Counted from the first letter of the stretch, positions 32,525-44,403 are shown. The stretch: 64,000 bases of DNA from Euglena gracilis (GCA_039621445.1 CP154954.1:47719847-47783846), one strand, 5' to 3'. The notes: a model not told the origin generated them from the letters alone. Numbers and translations are program-made.

Positions 32525-34860
32525 CTACAACAAATAGGCAACCCAGACCCCCCCCCCCACGAAAGTTTGTTCTGTTCCCCGCTTGGCCACCCCGACCAAC
32601 TCCACAGCTCCATCCGTCCGACGACGGACGACCCCGGCGGCCGGCCCCTGCCCGGTGGTGGGGCCGAAGAGGGACGGCAGCCCGTCGGCGCGGGCCTCGT
32701 AGTACGTGCCGAGGGCGGAGGACCTGCGGTGGCTGCGGTCGAGGGCGAAGTCCCCGTCGTCGTCCAGGAGACCCATTTCGCGGGCCCGCAGCTTGGACCG
32801 GCCCCACGCCCCAGCGCGGGCCGCCGGGGGGCAGCAACCTCCCGGCACACCCCCGGCGACCTCTGCGGAACGGGGGGGGGGTGGGGGAGAGGCGACGGGG
32901 CGACGCGGGACACCGTTCCAGACACCGTTCCACACACAGTTCGGGACACCGTTCAGGACATGGTTCGAAACACGGTTCAGGACACCGTTCCGCAATGTGC
33001 CGGGAGGTTGCTGCCCCCCCCCCCCCCCCGGGGGGGCGCACGGGAATGGGATTGTTGGTTGCCCTTCTTCTGGTTGGCGGCGGCTGACTTGGAAGGTGCG
33101 GTGAGCCACACCTGGACAAAGCAACCTCCAACGTGTCGAAGCTTGAGCAGCACATCAAATCTGATGACAGCTTCTCAATATGGGAAGAGCTGAAGCTCAA
33201 CCAAACGAAGATTTCAGGGCGGGTGATCGTCTGCCATCAATGGAAACGACAACCCATCCCCAACCAAATTTGGTTCTAAATCCTTTGGAAATTGGGTTCC
33301 ACTTGAGAAATGGATGGTCCCTTTGTGTTTCTCAACCTTGAAACTGTTTCGGAGTCCTCGAGATCTGCCGGCGACAATGCTGAGGCGTGGCTGTGTGTAC
33401 ACCTGCTTGACGAGGGGGATCCGCAGCCCATCCGCCCCAAAAGCCGGGCACAGGGGGCGTTGGACTCCCCCCACCACGCACCTCCCCAGCGGTCAAGAGA
33501 GGGGGAGGTCTGATGGACAAAATGAAGTTTCTCTGCCCACACCCACCTGAACATCTTTTCGGCCTGGAAAAAAATAATTTTCCCGAGGCTGGATTATCTT
33601 CACCGAGAGAAATATGTCGTTGCACATCACCGATCGCCGTCCCCTGGGGGGGGCCCTGCCCGCCGAGGTCGTACACGGAGGGCAGGCCCGGGATGCGGGC
33701 CAACACCTCCACGCTGTCGTCGAGGGCGCAGGTGGGGCTGTGGAAGAGGAACGCGTTGCGCGTCTCCAGCAGGTAGCCCGTCGACGCCCACCCGATGCCG
33801 TTGTATGCCCCGAACGGCCCCGGCGGCTGTCCCCCTCTGGTGGTTGGGTGGTGCCCCCCGCTCTCCTGGACCTCCCCCCCCCCGCCCAAGGGGGGTATTG
33901 GGGCCATACAATTTTTTACCGACCCCCGGGGGGGGAGGGAGGGGGGGGGTCACTCCACTTTTTGAAAAACCAGTCAGTCACTTTTCTTTGGGAAGCCAGT
34001 CAGTCACTACCCCCCCTGGGGGGGGTCGGCCACTCAGGAAAACCAGCCACTTTCCAGTCACTTTAGGCCATTTTAGGCCAAAAAAATTTTCCCGGCGCCT
34101 TCGGCGCCGGGGTCACTCAAGCCACTTTTGCCCACCCCTGGCCGACCCCCCCCCCCCAGGGGGGGAGGGGGTCCGGGAACGGACCTGGTTTTGGTCCGGG
34201 CCCAAAACCAGTCAGTCACTCTGAAAAAACCAGTCAGTCACCCCCCCAGGGGGTGGGACAGTGCTTAAAAAATTGTCTGATTGGGGCTAAGGCCGCCGCA
34301 CAGCACTCCGGTGGTGGTCTTCCCCACAAGGATAGCGGGGCCGCGGTTGTCGACCAACCGGTGGCATCAGAGCCCCCCGCCGCCGTCAGGTGCCGGTGGG
34401 GGTTAGGAATGGCCGCATCCCATGCCACCTGACCTTGTGGGAGGCTGGGGCCACAGTAATGAAAGCCACACAGATGAGAGGGCTGGCAAACTGCGGGGAG
34501 GTCTGGGCGGAAGGCGGCGGCGGACCAGCCATCACGGGTCGCGTCGTACGCGAGGGCGAGGGGCAGGGACTCGAGCCGCGTGCCGGGCATCACCAGACTT
34601 TCATTTAGTGTGCCGCGGCGAAGTTTGCCGCCGCACAAAAATCTTTTCCATGGCGCACGCGGCGCAGAAAAAATTTCCAGCGGCGCATTAAATGCAAGTC
34701 TGGGCAGCACCGTGCGCCGCAGCGCCGCTGTCTCCGCGTCGTCCTCCGGCACTGCCACCGCCACCCCGCCCTCCGGCTCCTCCTCGTACCGTGGCGGCTT
34801 GAAGAGGTCGAAGAGGCTCGCCCGCAGCGGCGCGACGCGGGAGCGGTGGGAACTCAGGGC
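32525..34860 (-). CDS. TLDc-domain protein, multi-exon
   Basis: Visible exons: 34860-about 34520 (after a CCCAG acceptor; SLFDLFKPPRYEEEP, DDAETAALRRT, then LALAYDATRDGWSAAAF), about 34370-34307 (RLVDNRGPAILVGKTTTG), 33826-about 33640 (PFGAYNGIGWASTGYLLETR, NAFLFH, PGLPSVYDLGG), 33464-33403 (FGADGLRIPLVKQ), and 32791-about 32600 (SSALGTYYEARADGLPSLFG). The YDATRDGWSAAAF, FGAYNGIGWxS, NAFLF and FGxDGLxI motifs are those of plant/algal TLDc proteins, a family linked to oxidative-stress resistance and, in other eukaryotes, V-ATPase regulation; the role here is inferred. Intron 34306-33827 is phase 0 with GT-AG ends. The first exon carries an in-frame 117-nt transposon insertion (34594-34702 plus TSD). 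N-terminus and final residues are unresolved. Confidence 0.8.
33905..34279. mobile_element. hAT-type MITE in a TLDc-gene intron, perfect 8-bp TSD
   Basis: Ends CATACAATTTTTTA and TAAAAAATTGTCTG (inverted, 13 of 14 match) are flanked by ATTGGGGC at 33897-33904 and 34280-34287. The 375-bp body contains C/G runs, GTCAGTCAC words and a GGCGCC-TTC-GGCGCC hairpin, as in the element at 4593-4951. It fills 375 of the 480 bases of the intron 33827-34306. Confidence 0.85.
34594..34702. mobile_element. 109-bp MITE inserted in frame in a TLDc coding exon
   Basis: Ends CAGACTTTCATTTA and TGCAAGTCTG form an inverted repeat (on the minus strand CAGACTTGCATTTA against CAGACTTTCATTTA). The flanks GGCATCAC (34586-34593) and GGCAGCAC (34703-34710) are an 8-bp target duplication with one change. 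Element plus one TSD is 117 nt, 39 codons. It has no stop on the coding strand, so it adds about 39 residues between ALRRTV and MPGTRLESLP. The body is GCGCCGC-rich and partly palindromic. Confidence 0.75.
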
Positions 34861-36348
34861 CTGGGCAGCAGAATCACCCCCCTACCCATCTCCTCGCCGA
34901 TTCTGAAGCTGCAGGAGGTGGAGGTGCAATCCAATAGGCGCGCGGCTATGCTGACTGTCTGGGGGCAGGGGGCTAAATGGCGGAAAAGCAACCTCGTTGG
35001 ACGGTGCAAGCACCCAAACAAAAAACTGTTGCGCGCTCTGCCGGTGCCGTTGCGTGCGAACGTCTTCACGACTTCCCCAGCAGCTCACGGTAATGCGCGC
35101 GGTGGCGACCCACACCAAGCCACCATCAACCACCGAGCGGCACACTACATACAACTACTGCATACTACGCCCACAAATGGGAAAGAGGCGGCGCTGCAAA
35201 GTGCGAGGGAACGGGCATCGGACCTCCAAAGCCTCTCCTGCCCGGGATGCGTCGCCGGCCAGGGAGAGGCACACCACTGGGTCCGGCTGACGGGTTCGTC
35301 GCCGGCGGCGGAGAAAGGCGGTGGTGAGCGCTGTCAGCAGGAACGCCGCCAGGGAGACCGCCGGCGTTCGGGAGGCGGGCGGTGCGGCCGCCGGGTGTTC
35401 GGCAAGGGCGGGCGTGGAGGAGGCCGCCGGAGGGGGCTGGGCCCAGACCATGCCTCGAGCAGCCGGAAACGCCGCCGGTCCGGCCACGGCGGTACGACTC
35501 CAGAGGGCCCTCGCTCGTTGAGACCGCCTGTTGCGTCGAGGTAGGGCCTGTCCGGACCGCGGCCGGGGCCCCCGCCCTCCGGACTTCCCCATGGGCCCCA
35601 TGCTGCCCTTCAGCGCCCTCCGGTGGGACAAAAGTCGATCCATCACCTCCAATCTTGGTCCGTCAGTCAATAATGACCCTCCTTTGCCCGGAGCAAGGGC
35701 GGGGGATGGGGGCCCCAGTGCCGGGCCCAAACATAGGTGGACCGGGTAACGCCCCACCCTGCCATCTCCCTGTGTAAGACCCCGGTCAACCCTTTGAATC
35801 GGTGGCTCCCAATCCATTGGAGGGGGCCATATTTGTTCCGGGGGTCGGGTTGTTTGTGGCCTTTCCTCTGGGGGAGTCTTGCCTGGTCCCTTTTATTTGC
35901 AATTTCGCTGATAGTCGGCAGGGAGGAGAATTTTTTTGGGGGGGACCTTGGCGGGGGCCGAATGCAACGCAGTGCCCCGGCGACCGGCATGGGAAAGACG
36001 CCCTCCCCTGCCGGCAGCAAGGATCCCGACAAACGGGGCGGGAATGGCGGGAGTGGCGGGGCGGGAGGCAACGTGGGACGGCGCTGGCAAGGGATAGCGT
36101 AATTAATTTGGGCATGTTTGTTCAAAGGTAAATGCCGGTGCTTAAATGTCGAAGAGGATGCAAAAAGCACCAAAAACGGCAAAGCACACACACACACACA
36201 CACACACAGGCAGGAAAGGAAGGTTCCTAACTTGGTGCCTCCTTCAAGCACCTTGGGGGGACAAGGGGGAAAAACGAGTGTCTGGGGGGGGGGACTTCGG
36301 TTGGCCTCTCTCATGCCCGCTTGCATGTAGCCCCAAAGAGTCCCAAAT

Positions 36349-36646
36349 CAGGCTGTTTTTTTTTTACCAACCCCGGGGGGAGGAGGGTCCGGGGTGTCTA
36401 TGAGTGCCTGCCCAGGCAGGCACTACCCCCCCCCCGGGGTCGGATTTCAGGCCCAGGCACAATCCTTTGAAAAAAGGCCATTTTTGGCTCCCCAGCACCA
36501 GGCGCCGGGGTCTGTGCCAGGGCACTTTTGGCCGTGTGCCTCCCCCCCCCCCCGGGGTCAGATCGGGAGTGCCTTGGAGTGACTGCCCAGGCAGGCCCCC
36601 CCCCCCCCCCCGGGGTGGAGTCGGCACCCGACTAAAATACGGCCTG
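36349..36646. mobile_element. hAT-type MITE, C-run family
   Basis: Starts CAGGCTG followed by a T-run and TTACCAACCCCGGGG; ends GGCACCCGACTAAAATACGGCCTG. The inner TTACCAACC and CACCCGACT motifs are shared with the copies at 48166-48275 and 56731-57030. The right flank GTCCCAGT resembles the left flank GTCCCAAA, a decayed target duplication. The body contains CTGCCCAGGCAGGCAC palindromes and CAGGCGCCGGGGTC. Confidence 0.65.
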
Positions 36647-38260
36647 GTCCCAGTCGGCCCAGAAATAGAAAATGGGCTGGCCCTTGGGCCGGAGGAAATG
36701 GCCGGTGGACGGGATGGCCGGCAGGAGGAGGCAGAGGGCCCTGACAGCGATCCCCGGCATCCCGTTGCTGCCTGGCACAGTGTGTGGGGACAAGGCGGGG
36801 GGCTGGGCCTGCGTCTTCCAAACAGATCCAATCAGGCAGCCACCCAGCCGGTCCGGGAAAACGATGCTGACTGGCTGCATGAATCGGGAATCAGTGCCAA
36901 CGGTCCCCTAATTTTGTGGTTGCCCCGTGGGTTAGTGGGGGGGGGGATGAGCACGACTGTCGCACAAGCCACAGGGGGCAAAAGCACTGCGGGTGTCCAA
37001 AACAAGGTTAACCAAGAACTCATCCCACACCACAACACGTTAATCACCCCCCCCCCCAACACCACCAACAAACTGGTCGAAACCTGGGTCAAGCAACCGA
37101 ATGACCACCACCGCTGCGGTCACAGTGGCATAGATGGAGGCAGTGGCTGACATACGGGCGTGTGGAGAGAGCTGCCCCTGTAGTGATGAAGGCACCAGGA
37201 CCCCCCGAAGGGGTGGACCACAAAACACAACCTCTGTCACCCACACGGGGAGGTTATCTCATTGCAGGAGGCCCAACACACAAACGGGCTGACACAGACA
37301 GACGCATGACGGTGGACTGGGTGGGGAGAGATAAATGATGGATTCCTTTGTGTTCCGCTGTAGGGGTGGACCAGAGCAGCAATACCAAATGGAGGCGACC
37401 CTCCCCTGGGCACAACTGTATGGAAAAACGGTTGGTGCTCCCCCCAAAACTGGGAGGTGGGGGAGGTCAGTGTCCCAACCAACCATGACAATTCACAAAA
37501 AGAATCTTCTTCAGTGAAAGCCACAAAAATGAATATGGGGCCCAAAAATTTGCGCCATCCAGGAGGGGGGCACCACCAGCACCAGCATGGGTTGGGCTCA
37601 CATCCACACACCTTTGTGCCCTGCCCCATTTTGAGAGACCCCCAGAGACACCCCAGGCGCCTAATTGATGGGCAGATTAGGTTCGGTGCAAAAGCCAGCC
37701 ATTGTTGGAACGTCAACAGCACCTCAGCTCATGCGAGTGGGGTGGGGTGGGATTGGTGAAAGACTGCAATTGTGGCTGTACCAATGGTGTGATCTTTCCC
37801 AACAGTTTGTCGGGGAACACCACAAAACACGCACCAGAGGTTCCGATGTGATTCCCGGGCGTTCACAAAATGCAAACTATCTTTATCCCCAGTGTAATTC
37901 AACACAAAAGGAACCCAGGAGGGTCTGCAACCCTTGAAAGGACCCGACCCATCCGCCCAGAATGCAGATGTGTGGGGCCACACGTCTCATAAACTGCAGG
38001 CTCGAGGGTCACAGGCATCCGTCCCCCTCTTCAGCGAGAGCAAAAAAGGTTCTTCTTGGCACCTGGCAAGCACAGGGGCCGGAGGCTCCCTGGAGGTGGC
38101 AAGCGGAGGGATCCAAAAACTGGCCATCTGGTCGATGGATTGTACGTGGGATGGCGGCGAGAGGACAAATGATGGAACGACGGCCACCAAACTTCAATTG
38201 CGAAGCATGGAGCCAAAATGAGTTTTCCAATGTCTTCAGTGGTGTGTGCTGAAGCTGTAA

Positions 38261-38357
38261 CTAAACCCTCCCCCCAAATAATACCCCCCCCCCTGGGCCG
38301 GGACTTCGGACGAAAAAATAATATATATATATAATAATACATATATTATATATATAT

Positions 38358-38402
<45 letters not shown>

Positions 38403-38464
38403 ATATATATATATCTATATATATATATAATAATACCCCGGGGGTATTATTTGGGGGTGGTTAG
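38261..38464. mobile_element. Foldback element with TA-repeat core
   Basis: The left end CTAAACCCTCCCCCCAAATA and the right end TATTTGGGGGTGGTTAG are inverse, with AAATAATACCCCC inside both. The core is a TA microsatellite (38321-38432). Either a MITE that gained TA repeats or a simple-repeat expansion inside a hairpin. Confidence 0.6.
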
Positions 38465-38843
38465 CTGATGTGCAACGCACTGCAAGGGTCAGAATAGGAA
38501 ATTTACAGATGTTCAATTTCCCCCCAGCAAAAACAATATTCACAAACAAAGGAATATTTTTTCTTCGTACACAGTTAAGCGTAAAAATTTATGAAAACCA
38601 AAATTCATGACTTTGATGAAAGTGAGCCACAAACAAACAAACAAGACAAATTTGACGTTAACTCTTTCTGGAAAAAATTGGCACTACCTTCGGATGAAAT
38701 CATTTTTCAGCGTGCTCCTCCGGACTGAAGACAGGGGACATACACTCTCCGCACTAAAATGCCACGATCCAGTCAAAAGAGTTGCACACACCACAGCCCT
38801 GCAGCCTGGAAATCCTGCTGGGGACCCTGAATGGCCGTCTCTA

Positions 38844-41209
38844 CTACACAAACGGCGGAGCAAACTTCAGGCCGGAGGTCCGCACCTGCTCCGTGATGCC
38901 CAGCGTGTCCCACCGCCGGTTGGCCTCCCACCCGCCGAGCCCCCCCTCCACCTCCGCCCGAACCCGGGCCCCCTGAGGGCAGGCCCCGGCGGAGCCCGTC
39001 CCGGCGGGCCGCCGCCCCCCCTTCCCCCCTTCCCTCCCCGGCGCGGGGCCGCATTGAACTTGGGCGCTGAGTGCTGAGCCGCTGACGGTCCGCCATCGGA
39101 TTGGGTGGGGCGTTGGGTTTTGGGTGGTGATGAGTGGTGAGGATGATGATGAGGGAGGAATGGGGCAGATGTGGCTGTTTTAAAACAGGGGGAGGGAGGA
39201 GGGGTTCCCCACCCACCCACTCCCTGGGGAACACCAGGGAGACCCACTTTGCTCCAACGGAGTCACCAAACTTGAAAAAACCTCTGGAATGGAGGGCGAA
39301 ATGGAGAGCCAATCCATATGCATTACCATGGAGGTGAGGCCAAACAGGAAAGAAGGAACTGTGAGGCTTGAATTGGGAAATGGGGCCAAATTGGGCCCGG
39401 CACTCTGCGCCAGCGACGGGGGAGGATCCCCCCCTGGCGCACGGGGCCAACTTCCAGTGCCGGAGCCTGTGTGTGGGTCTCTGGACAGGAAGTCGAACCA
39501 CTGGGCCAACTTCGGGCATCCTGCAGCGGAGGGGGTTCAGAGCTTGGTGGGCTGGGATGTCCACGCCAGTGACAAATGAAACCTGCGAGCTGCTGTCCTG
39601 CATTCCTCTTTTTATCAGAGGAGTGCCTTAAACTTTGTCCACCGAACATACTTCAGGTTGTCTTGCAAGGGGCTGCCTCATAACAATTTCTGCTTTCCTT
39701 TGCCTTCCTCGCATTCCATGCACTCTTAATCTGGTTGGAGGTGAGATGCTCAATGCGGTAACCTCCCTTCCGTGATTTAAGACACTTGATAAAAGATCTC
39801 TTCACTGTCAGGCAGATCCTAAATAAGACATCTGGCATGCCATCCCTGAAATTTTAAAAGCTTTGCATACTCCGAAGGCTTTCTAATGAACACCTGGCCA
39901 AATTCTTTCATTTCAGGAAAACGCCTTGATCACAATCATCCTGAGACGCTGGTTCGCATGCCGTTGTCAGGGTCAAGGTTGCCACTGCACCGAGCTGGTG
40001 GCAAGGAAGGCCTTCCTCACAAGACACCCCCTCCCTTTTGATGGGCGGCTCAGCACCGCGCACACCATCGAAGGCCGAGGCCCAGCCGAAATGGTGCGGC
40101 AGGATGAAGTTTAGGAACACCGCCGTGGGGAAGAGGGCGGCGTCCGCGGCGGTGGGCTCGGAGCCGGCCAGGTACGGCGCCGCCCTGGCCCGGCCCTCAA
40201 TGACGCGCAGCTGCTGCCCCCGGGCCGGTGGAGGGGGGGCGTTGGCCATCCCAGACAGAATGGGGATCGGTGTGGGTTGCGACAGCGTGATGCACGCGTG
40301 ACGTGTGTGACGGACTGCCGCCTGTGGGGAGTATGGCAACCCCCAAAGGGGGGGGGACTCCGACCTGGAGAACGGCAATGCTCCAGCCAATGCGGTTCAG
40401 GCCGGGCTTGGGGATGGGGCTGCCCCCAAGGGCCCGGCCGGTGGATCTGCTGCAGCCCCGCACGCCGCTCCTCCGCCCCCATCGCGCGGTACATCGCGCC
40501 CTGCACCGGCGCCAGGTACAGGTCGGGGGCAGAGGCCTCGTCTTTGGGACCCCCGGGTCAGTCCGGCGGGGCGCCAACCAGACATGCACTTAGTGTGTTC
40601 ACAAAGAAGCTGGCGAACACACTTTTTTTGGTGAGCACAGGCGAACATAAAAAAATTGGTGGACACAGAGGAATACAATAAAATTTTGGTTAACACAAAA
40701 AAGATTTGACAAAATATGCATACATATGCAAAAAATGTGTGAAAAAATATGCCAATTATGGAAAAACTTTGAACTTTTGACCCTAAATTTGAGCTGGCCA
40801 GCCCTTTTATGATCCATTTTTGGCCCACTTTTGCACCCCCGAAGCCAAAAACAATGCCACCGCCCAGCCTTCTTTCGGGTGGTTGCAAAATAATAAATAA
40901 AACTCGTCGATGGGGGGGAGGAAAGAGAATCTGAGGCTGGAAAAAAGCTGCTGGCTGAAAAAAGGCGCCATGACCAAACCATTGCTTACCGACGCCCGGG
41001 GGGGGGGGTCAATCGATCTGGCCACTTGGCCAAAAATGTCAAAAAAAATCAAACGATTTTGGTCAAAAATCCAAACTATTTTCCGGCGCCTTCGGCGCCG
41101 GGTGGTCACTTTCGGCCATTTCTGGCCAACCCCGGGGGGAGGGGTCTGGAACCAGTCAGTCACTCCCCCCCCGGGGGGGGGGAGGTGGGGTCGGACATAC
41201 CTTAAGCTT

Positions 41210-41266
<57 letters not shown>

Positions 41267-43055
41267 CATACTAAAGCTTAAATATATACTTATATATACT
41301 TAACCTTAGCCTTATGGTATGGCCCTGACCCACACCCTAGGGTGAAATTTAAGGTTCGGTCAAAATATCATTGGTGAGGATAATCAGTGTGGGTTAGCAC
41401 AAAAAAGACATGCCACCAACAACCATCAAAAAAACCTCCGGGCGTGGTACCGCGTCAAGAGCGCCACCTCCGCTCGCTCCAGCGGGGTCGCCCCCAACAG
41501 TCCCGCCCAACGAACGTTTCCTCCGCTGATGGCCGGGAAAAGCACTGCGGGGTGGTTTGTCCTCGGACCGGTGACCAGGGCGGGGGCGGAGACGATCCCT
41601 GGCCAACGTTTCTGGACCCCTATGGCGGGTGGTACGCCCCCAAACAGTGCCAGGACGGTACACTCCAAGCCGCACCATGTTGGTGTGTTCATCCGGCCAT
41701 TTGAGTGATTCCCCGGCCCTCCCGCTTCCCCCTCTTCCCATTAAAATCCTGCAACAGCAGCTCCACCGAGGAGAATTGGCACCTTTGGAGATGGGTGACT
41801 ACCAAACCAAGCGTTCCTTGTCGTGGCCCGACCTCAGGAAAGCTGTCGAGGAGGAATTGGGATATTACCTGCAGAACGGACGTGGCGATGACGCATTTTC
41901 AAACCAATGACTTGCCACTGCACATTTTTTTGTTTTCCCAATGTTTTATTAATGGGCAGTTTGGATGCAAAGGTTACGCACGTGCACACAAATTTGTCTG
42001 AGATATGCATGTGTGTGTTATGCCATTTCCACACATGTTGCTTGTGACCTCAAAGCTGACAAATAATTCAGCTCTTGATGGGGCTGAAAAATAGATTTTC
42101 CAAATTTTTATTTGCAATTTTGTTTGCAGGGAAGACACAAAACCAATTACTCACAGAATTTGTACGTGAAAGCAGATATACCTCATCTTTCAGAACCAGC
42201 ACAAACGGTTTTCAGTTGCAGGTTCACTTTCGTCGGCACACCTCGCTTTCTGGCAGGGCACTGCCGTCAGGCAAGACGAGGGACGGCATCTTGCCCTGCG
42301 GGTTGATGGCGAGGTACTCTGGGCTCTTCAGGCCGCCGGCCTCCGCCGGGGACTTAATGACGACCCGGTCCTCGAGCCCCTTCCAGTAGATGACGAGTCT
42401 GCAGGGGGGGGGATGTGTGCGCAGGAAACGAGCACAAAAAATCTGTTTTGCACCACCACAAAACAAGAGGTGCACTCCCAATAGCTGAGCACGAACGCGC
42501 AAACTGGACACATGCGCGAACAGGGGAGGGAAGCTAAGACTGCTCAGCAGCTGTCTGGAGAAGGAATCAGGGTTTCCTTCGGAACCCCTCGGTGGGTCCC
42601 GCAGAGACCGATTTGATGCGCATTCCTTCCAGGAGGTTTCTAGGCCGGAGGGGACACTAACCTGGAGGGGGTCCAGCCAGCCAGCACCTTTTTTTTCCAG
42701 CCAGCTGCTCCCAGACGACCCCCCTTTCCCCAACTCTCAGCAGACCCCCCCCCCCGGCTGGATCGGAAACAGAGGGTCAAAAATGTCCAAAAAATGGTAG
42801 GTCAGGTTCTGGGAGATCATTATAGCAGTTCCAAGCATGTGCTACGACAGTGAATTCTCAGACACATGCGAAGGGGTCCTAACTGGGTAGGATTGGCCCG
42901 CCCCCCCCTCTTCCGACTCTGCCATTTTGCCGGGGTCCAAAACTCGGTCAAAAATCGATTTTTCGAAAATATCTACGGACACACCGGACGCGGGCCCCGT
43001 GGTTGGACACGGGCGTGTCGTACAGCGTGGCCGGGCTGGCAGCGCTCAGGGTCAT
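38844..43055 (-). CDS. Glutathione S-transferase, about 8 exons
   Basis: Exons on the minus strand: 43055-42985 (start MTLSAASPATLYDTPVSNHG, phase 2 end), 42398-42242 (LVIYWKGLEDRVV, LKSPEYLAINPQGKMPSLVL, ALPESE), 41868-41833 (VISQFLLDSFPE), about 41520-41450 (LLGATPLERAEVALLTRYH), about 40536-40440 (DLYLAPVQGAMYRAMGAEER), 40210-40066 (LRVIEGRARAAPYLAGSEPT, ADAALFPTAVFLNFILPHHF), 39520-about 39465 (CPKLAQWFDFLSRDP), 38972-38844 (EVEGGLGGWEANRRWDTLGI, stop TAG). The thioredoxin-fold half has the cis-Pro (KMPSL) and the ESE glutathione-binding turn; the C-terminal half has the helical-domain TAADAALF motif. It conjugates glutathione to electrophiles or reduces peroxides in the cytosol. Ser of PVSNHG is a plausible catalytic residue (inferred). 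Phases agree where borders are clear; the exon 3/4, 4/5 and 7/8 junctions may use GC donors. Confidence 0.9.
40590..40720. repeat. Dispersed TGTTCACC-type repeat, copy 2 (inverted)
   Basis: GTGTTCACAAAG, GGTGAGCACAGGCGAACA and GGTGGACACAG words, reverse complement of the family at 3040-3330. Confidence 0.4.
40985..41200. mobile_element. Probable C-run-family MITE in a GST intron, ends unclear
   Basis: Shares CATTGCTTACCGACGCCCGGGG, the GGCGCC-TTC-GGCGCC hairpin and CAGTCAGTCACTCCC with the elements at 4593-4951 and 33905-34279. I could not define a target duplication. Confidence 0.5.
41211..41270. repeat. (CA)n-(TA)n microsatellite
   Basis: Compound CA then TA repeat inside a GST-gene intron. 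Confidence 0.95.
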
Positions 43056-43154
43056 CGCCGGCCGCGTCTCGACGGCCCAGGGCCGAGGCTGAGGGAGGGC
43101 AGTGTGCCCAGAAGGGGTAACTGCCTTGCCTGCAGACCCCAGGGCAGTGTATGG

Positions 43155-43306
43155 ATGTGTGTGTTGTGTGTGTTGTGTGCGTGCGTGTGTGCGTGCGTGC
43201 GTGCATGTGTGTTGTGTGTGTGTGTGGGTGTGTGTGTGTTGTGTGTGTGTGGGTGTGTGTGTTGTGTGTGTGTGTGTGTTTGTGTGTGTGTGTGGGTGTG
43301 GGTGTG

Positions 43307-43353
<47 letters not shown>

Positions 43354-43400
43354 TGTGTGTGTTGTGTGTGTGTGTGTGTGTTGTGTGCATGCGTGTGTTG
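43155..43400. repeat. (GT)n microsatellite
   Basis: About 240 bp of GT repeats with TGGG and TGC interruptions, upstream of the GST start codon. Cys/Val and His/Thr frames here are artefacts. Confidence 0.95.
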
Positions 43401-44338
43401 GAGGGGCTGTGAGGAGACACGCTGCCCTGTGCAGCGCCGGCCGTGCGGAGGGAGACAGTGAAAGGGACGCCCCGCAGCCCGGCGGGGGAAGCGGAGGGCT
43501 GGGTCGCCCGGAGGGAGGACACGCTGCACCACGGCACAATACGACCGGCCCCCCCTCCATGCAACTCCAAGGCAACGAGTCCTTCATCGACTGGGGATGG
43601 AACGAGAGACGTTGGCATTTGTAGTGTGGGGGGTCGTTACATTTTGTTGAAATTGGCGGCCAACTCCTTGGGCGGCTTTTGGATAATTTCAATCCGGCGT
43701 CTTCGACTTCGGGCGTTTTGTGCTGGTCCTTCCTCAGCAGCCTGACCCCCCTAACGAAGCCCCCCGCCCCCCAAACGTCCCAAAACACCCCCGGCCCAAA
43801 CCAAGCATTCCCCCCAAAACGCCCGCCAGTCAGCATGCCCCTCCCCGGGGACCAGGCCACCGCCTGGCAGGGTGGTGGAGCTCCGCTGCGGAGGGCCCGG
43901 GGGCCCACGGGCCCAGGGTGGTGGCCAGGCAGGCGCCGAGCGCGAGGCCGGCCAGCCCCCAGACGAGCCGCCAGGCGGGGCCGGAGGGGTTGGGCTCGGC
44001 CCCGGCCGCGGGGAGCGGGTCCATCGGCGGCTGCGACGGGTGGGGGGGGGAGGGGCGGGGAGAGGGCGGGGACCTGACCGATGGACTGAAGAAAGAGAAA
44101 ACCTGACCCCCACCCCGGCAAACCTCCCGGAGGTGCATTTTTGGGGGATTTGAAAATCCCCCTGGGGTGTGATCATTAGGGGGGGCGACAGTTGGGGAGG
44201 GAAATCAAACCTCCGGGGCCGAAAACCAGTCAACAACACGCAATGGGCAAGAACTGAAAGTGGGCTCTTTCCTTCAAATCCGCCGCCTGGGATTGATTTA
44301 GCGAGTCGCTACATCAATTAGTTCAAATCAACTACGGT

Positions 44339-44403
44339 TTGGAATCGGGGGCGGCCATGTTTGGTCGCTAATGGCGACCAAACATGGCCGCCCCTGATTC
44401 CAA
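44339..44403. repeat. Near-perfect palindrome (30-bp arms, 5-bp loop)
   Basis: Arms 44339-44368 and 44374-44403 are inverse with one mismatch; each contains GGCGGCCATGTTTGGTCGC. Loop TAATG. It could be a small foldback element or a cruciform-forming site. Confidence 0.85.

Larger units (their letters stand above)
34861..38843. other. 5' flank of the TLDc gene to 3' end of the GST gene; no clear gene
   Basis: A GC-rich open frame on the minus strand at about 35640-35270 encodes PAVSLAAFLLTALTTAFLRRRRR, a hydrophobic segment followed by Arg residues, and might be an upstream TLDc exon, but no splice chain supports this. Open frames on both strands at 36.6-38.2 kb have no recognised domain. The stretch also holds the elements at 36349-36646 and 38261-38464. 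Confidence 0.4.

Noticed and set aside
32881-32990. RHRSTHS-type repeated peptide or GC-rich gene on the plus strand
   Set aside because: Produced by tandem GGACACCGTTC repeats in a TLDc intron; the minus-strand TLDc exon explains the neighbouring GC-rich sequence.
42973-44121. Long minus-strand open frame (about 380 codons) through the GT/CA microsatellite
   Set aside because: Much of it is His/Thr from the repeat. Only the short part coding MTLSAASPATLYDTP at 43055-42985 is real (GST exon 1).
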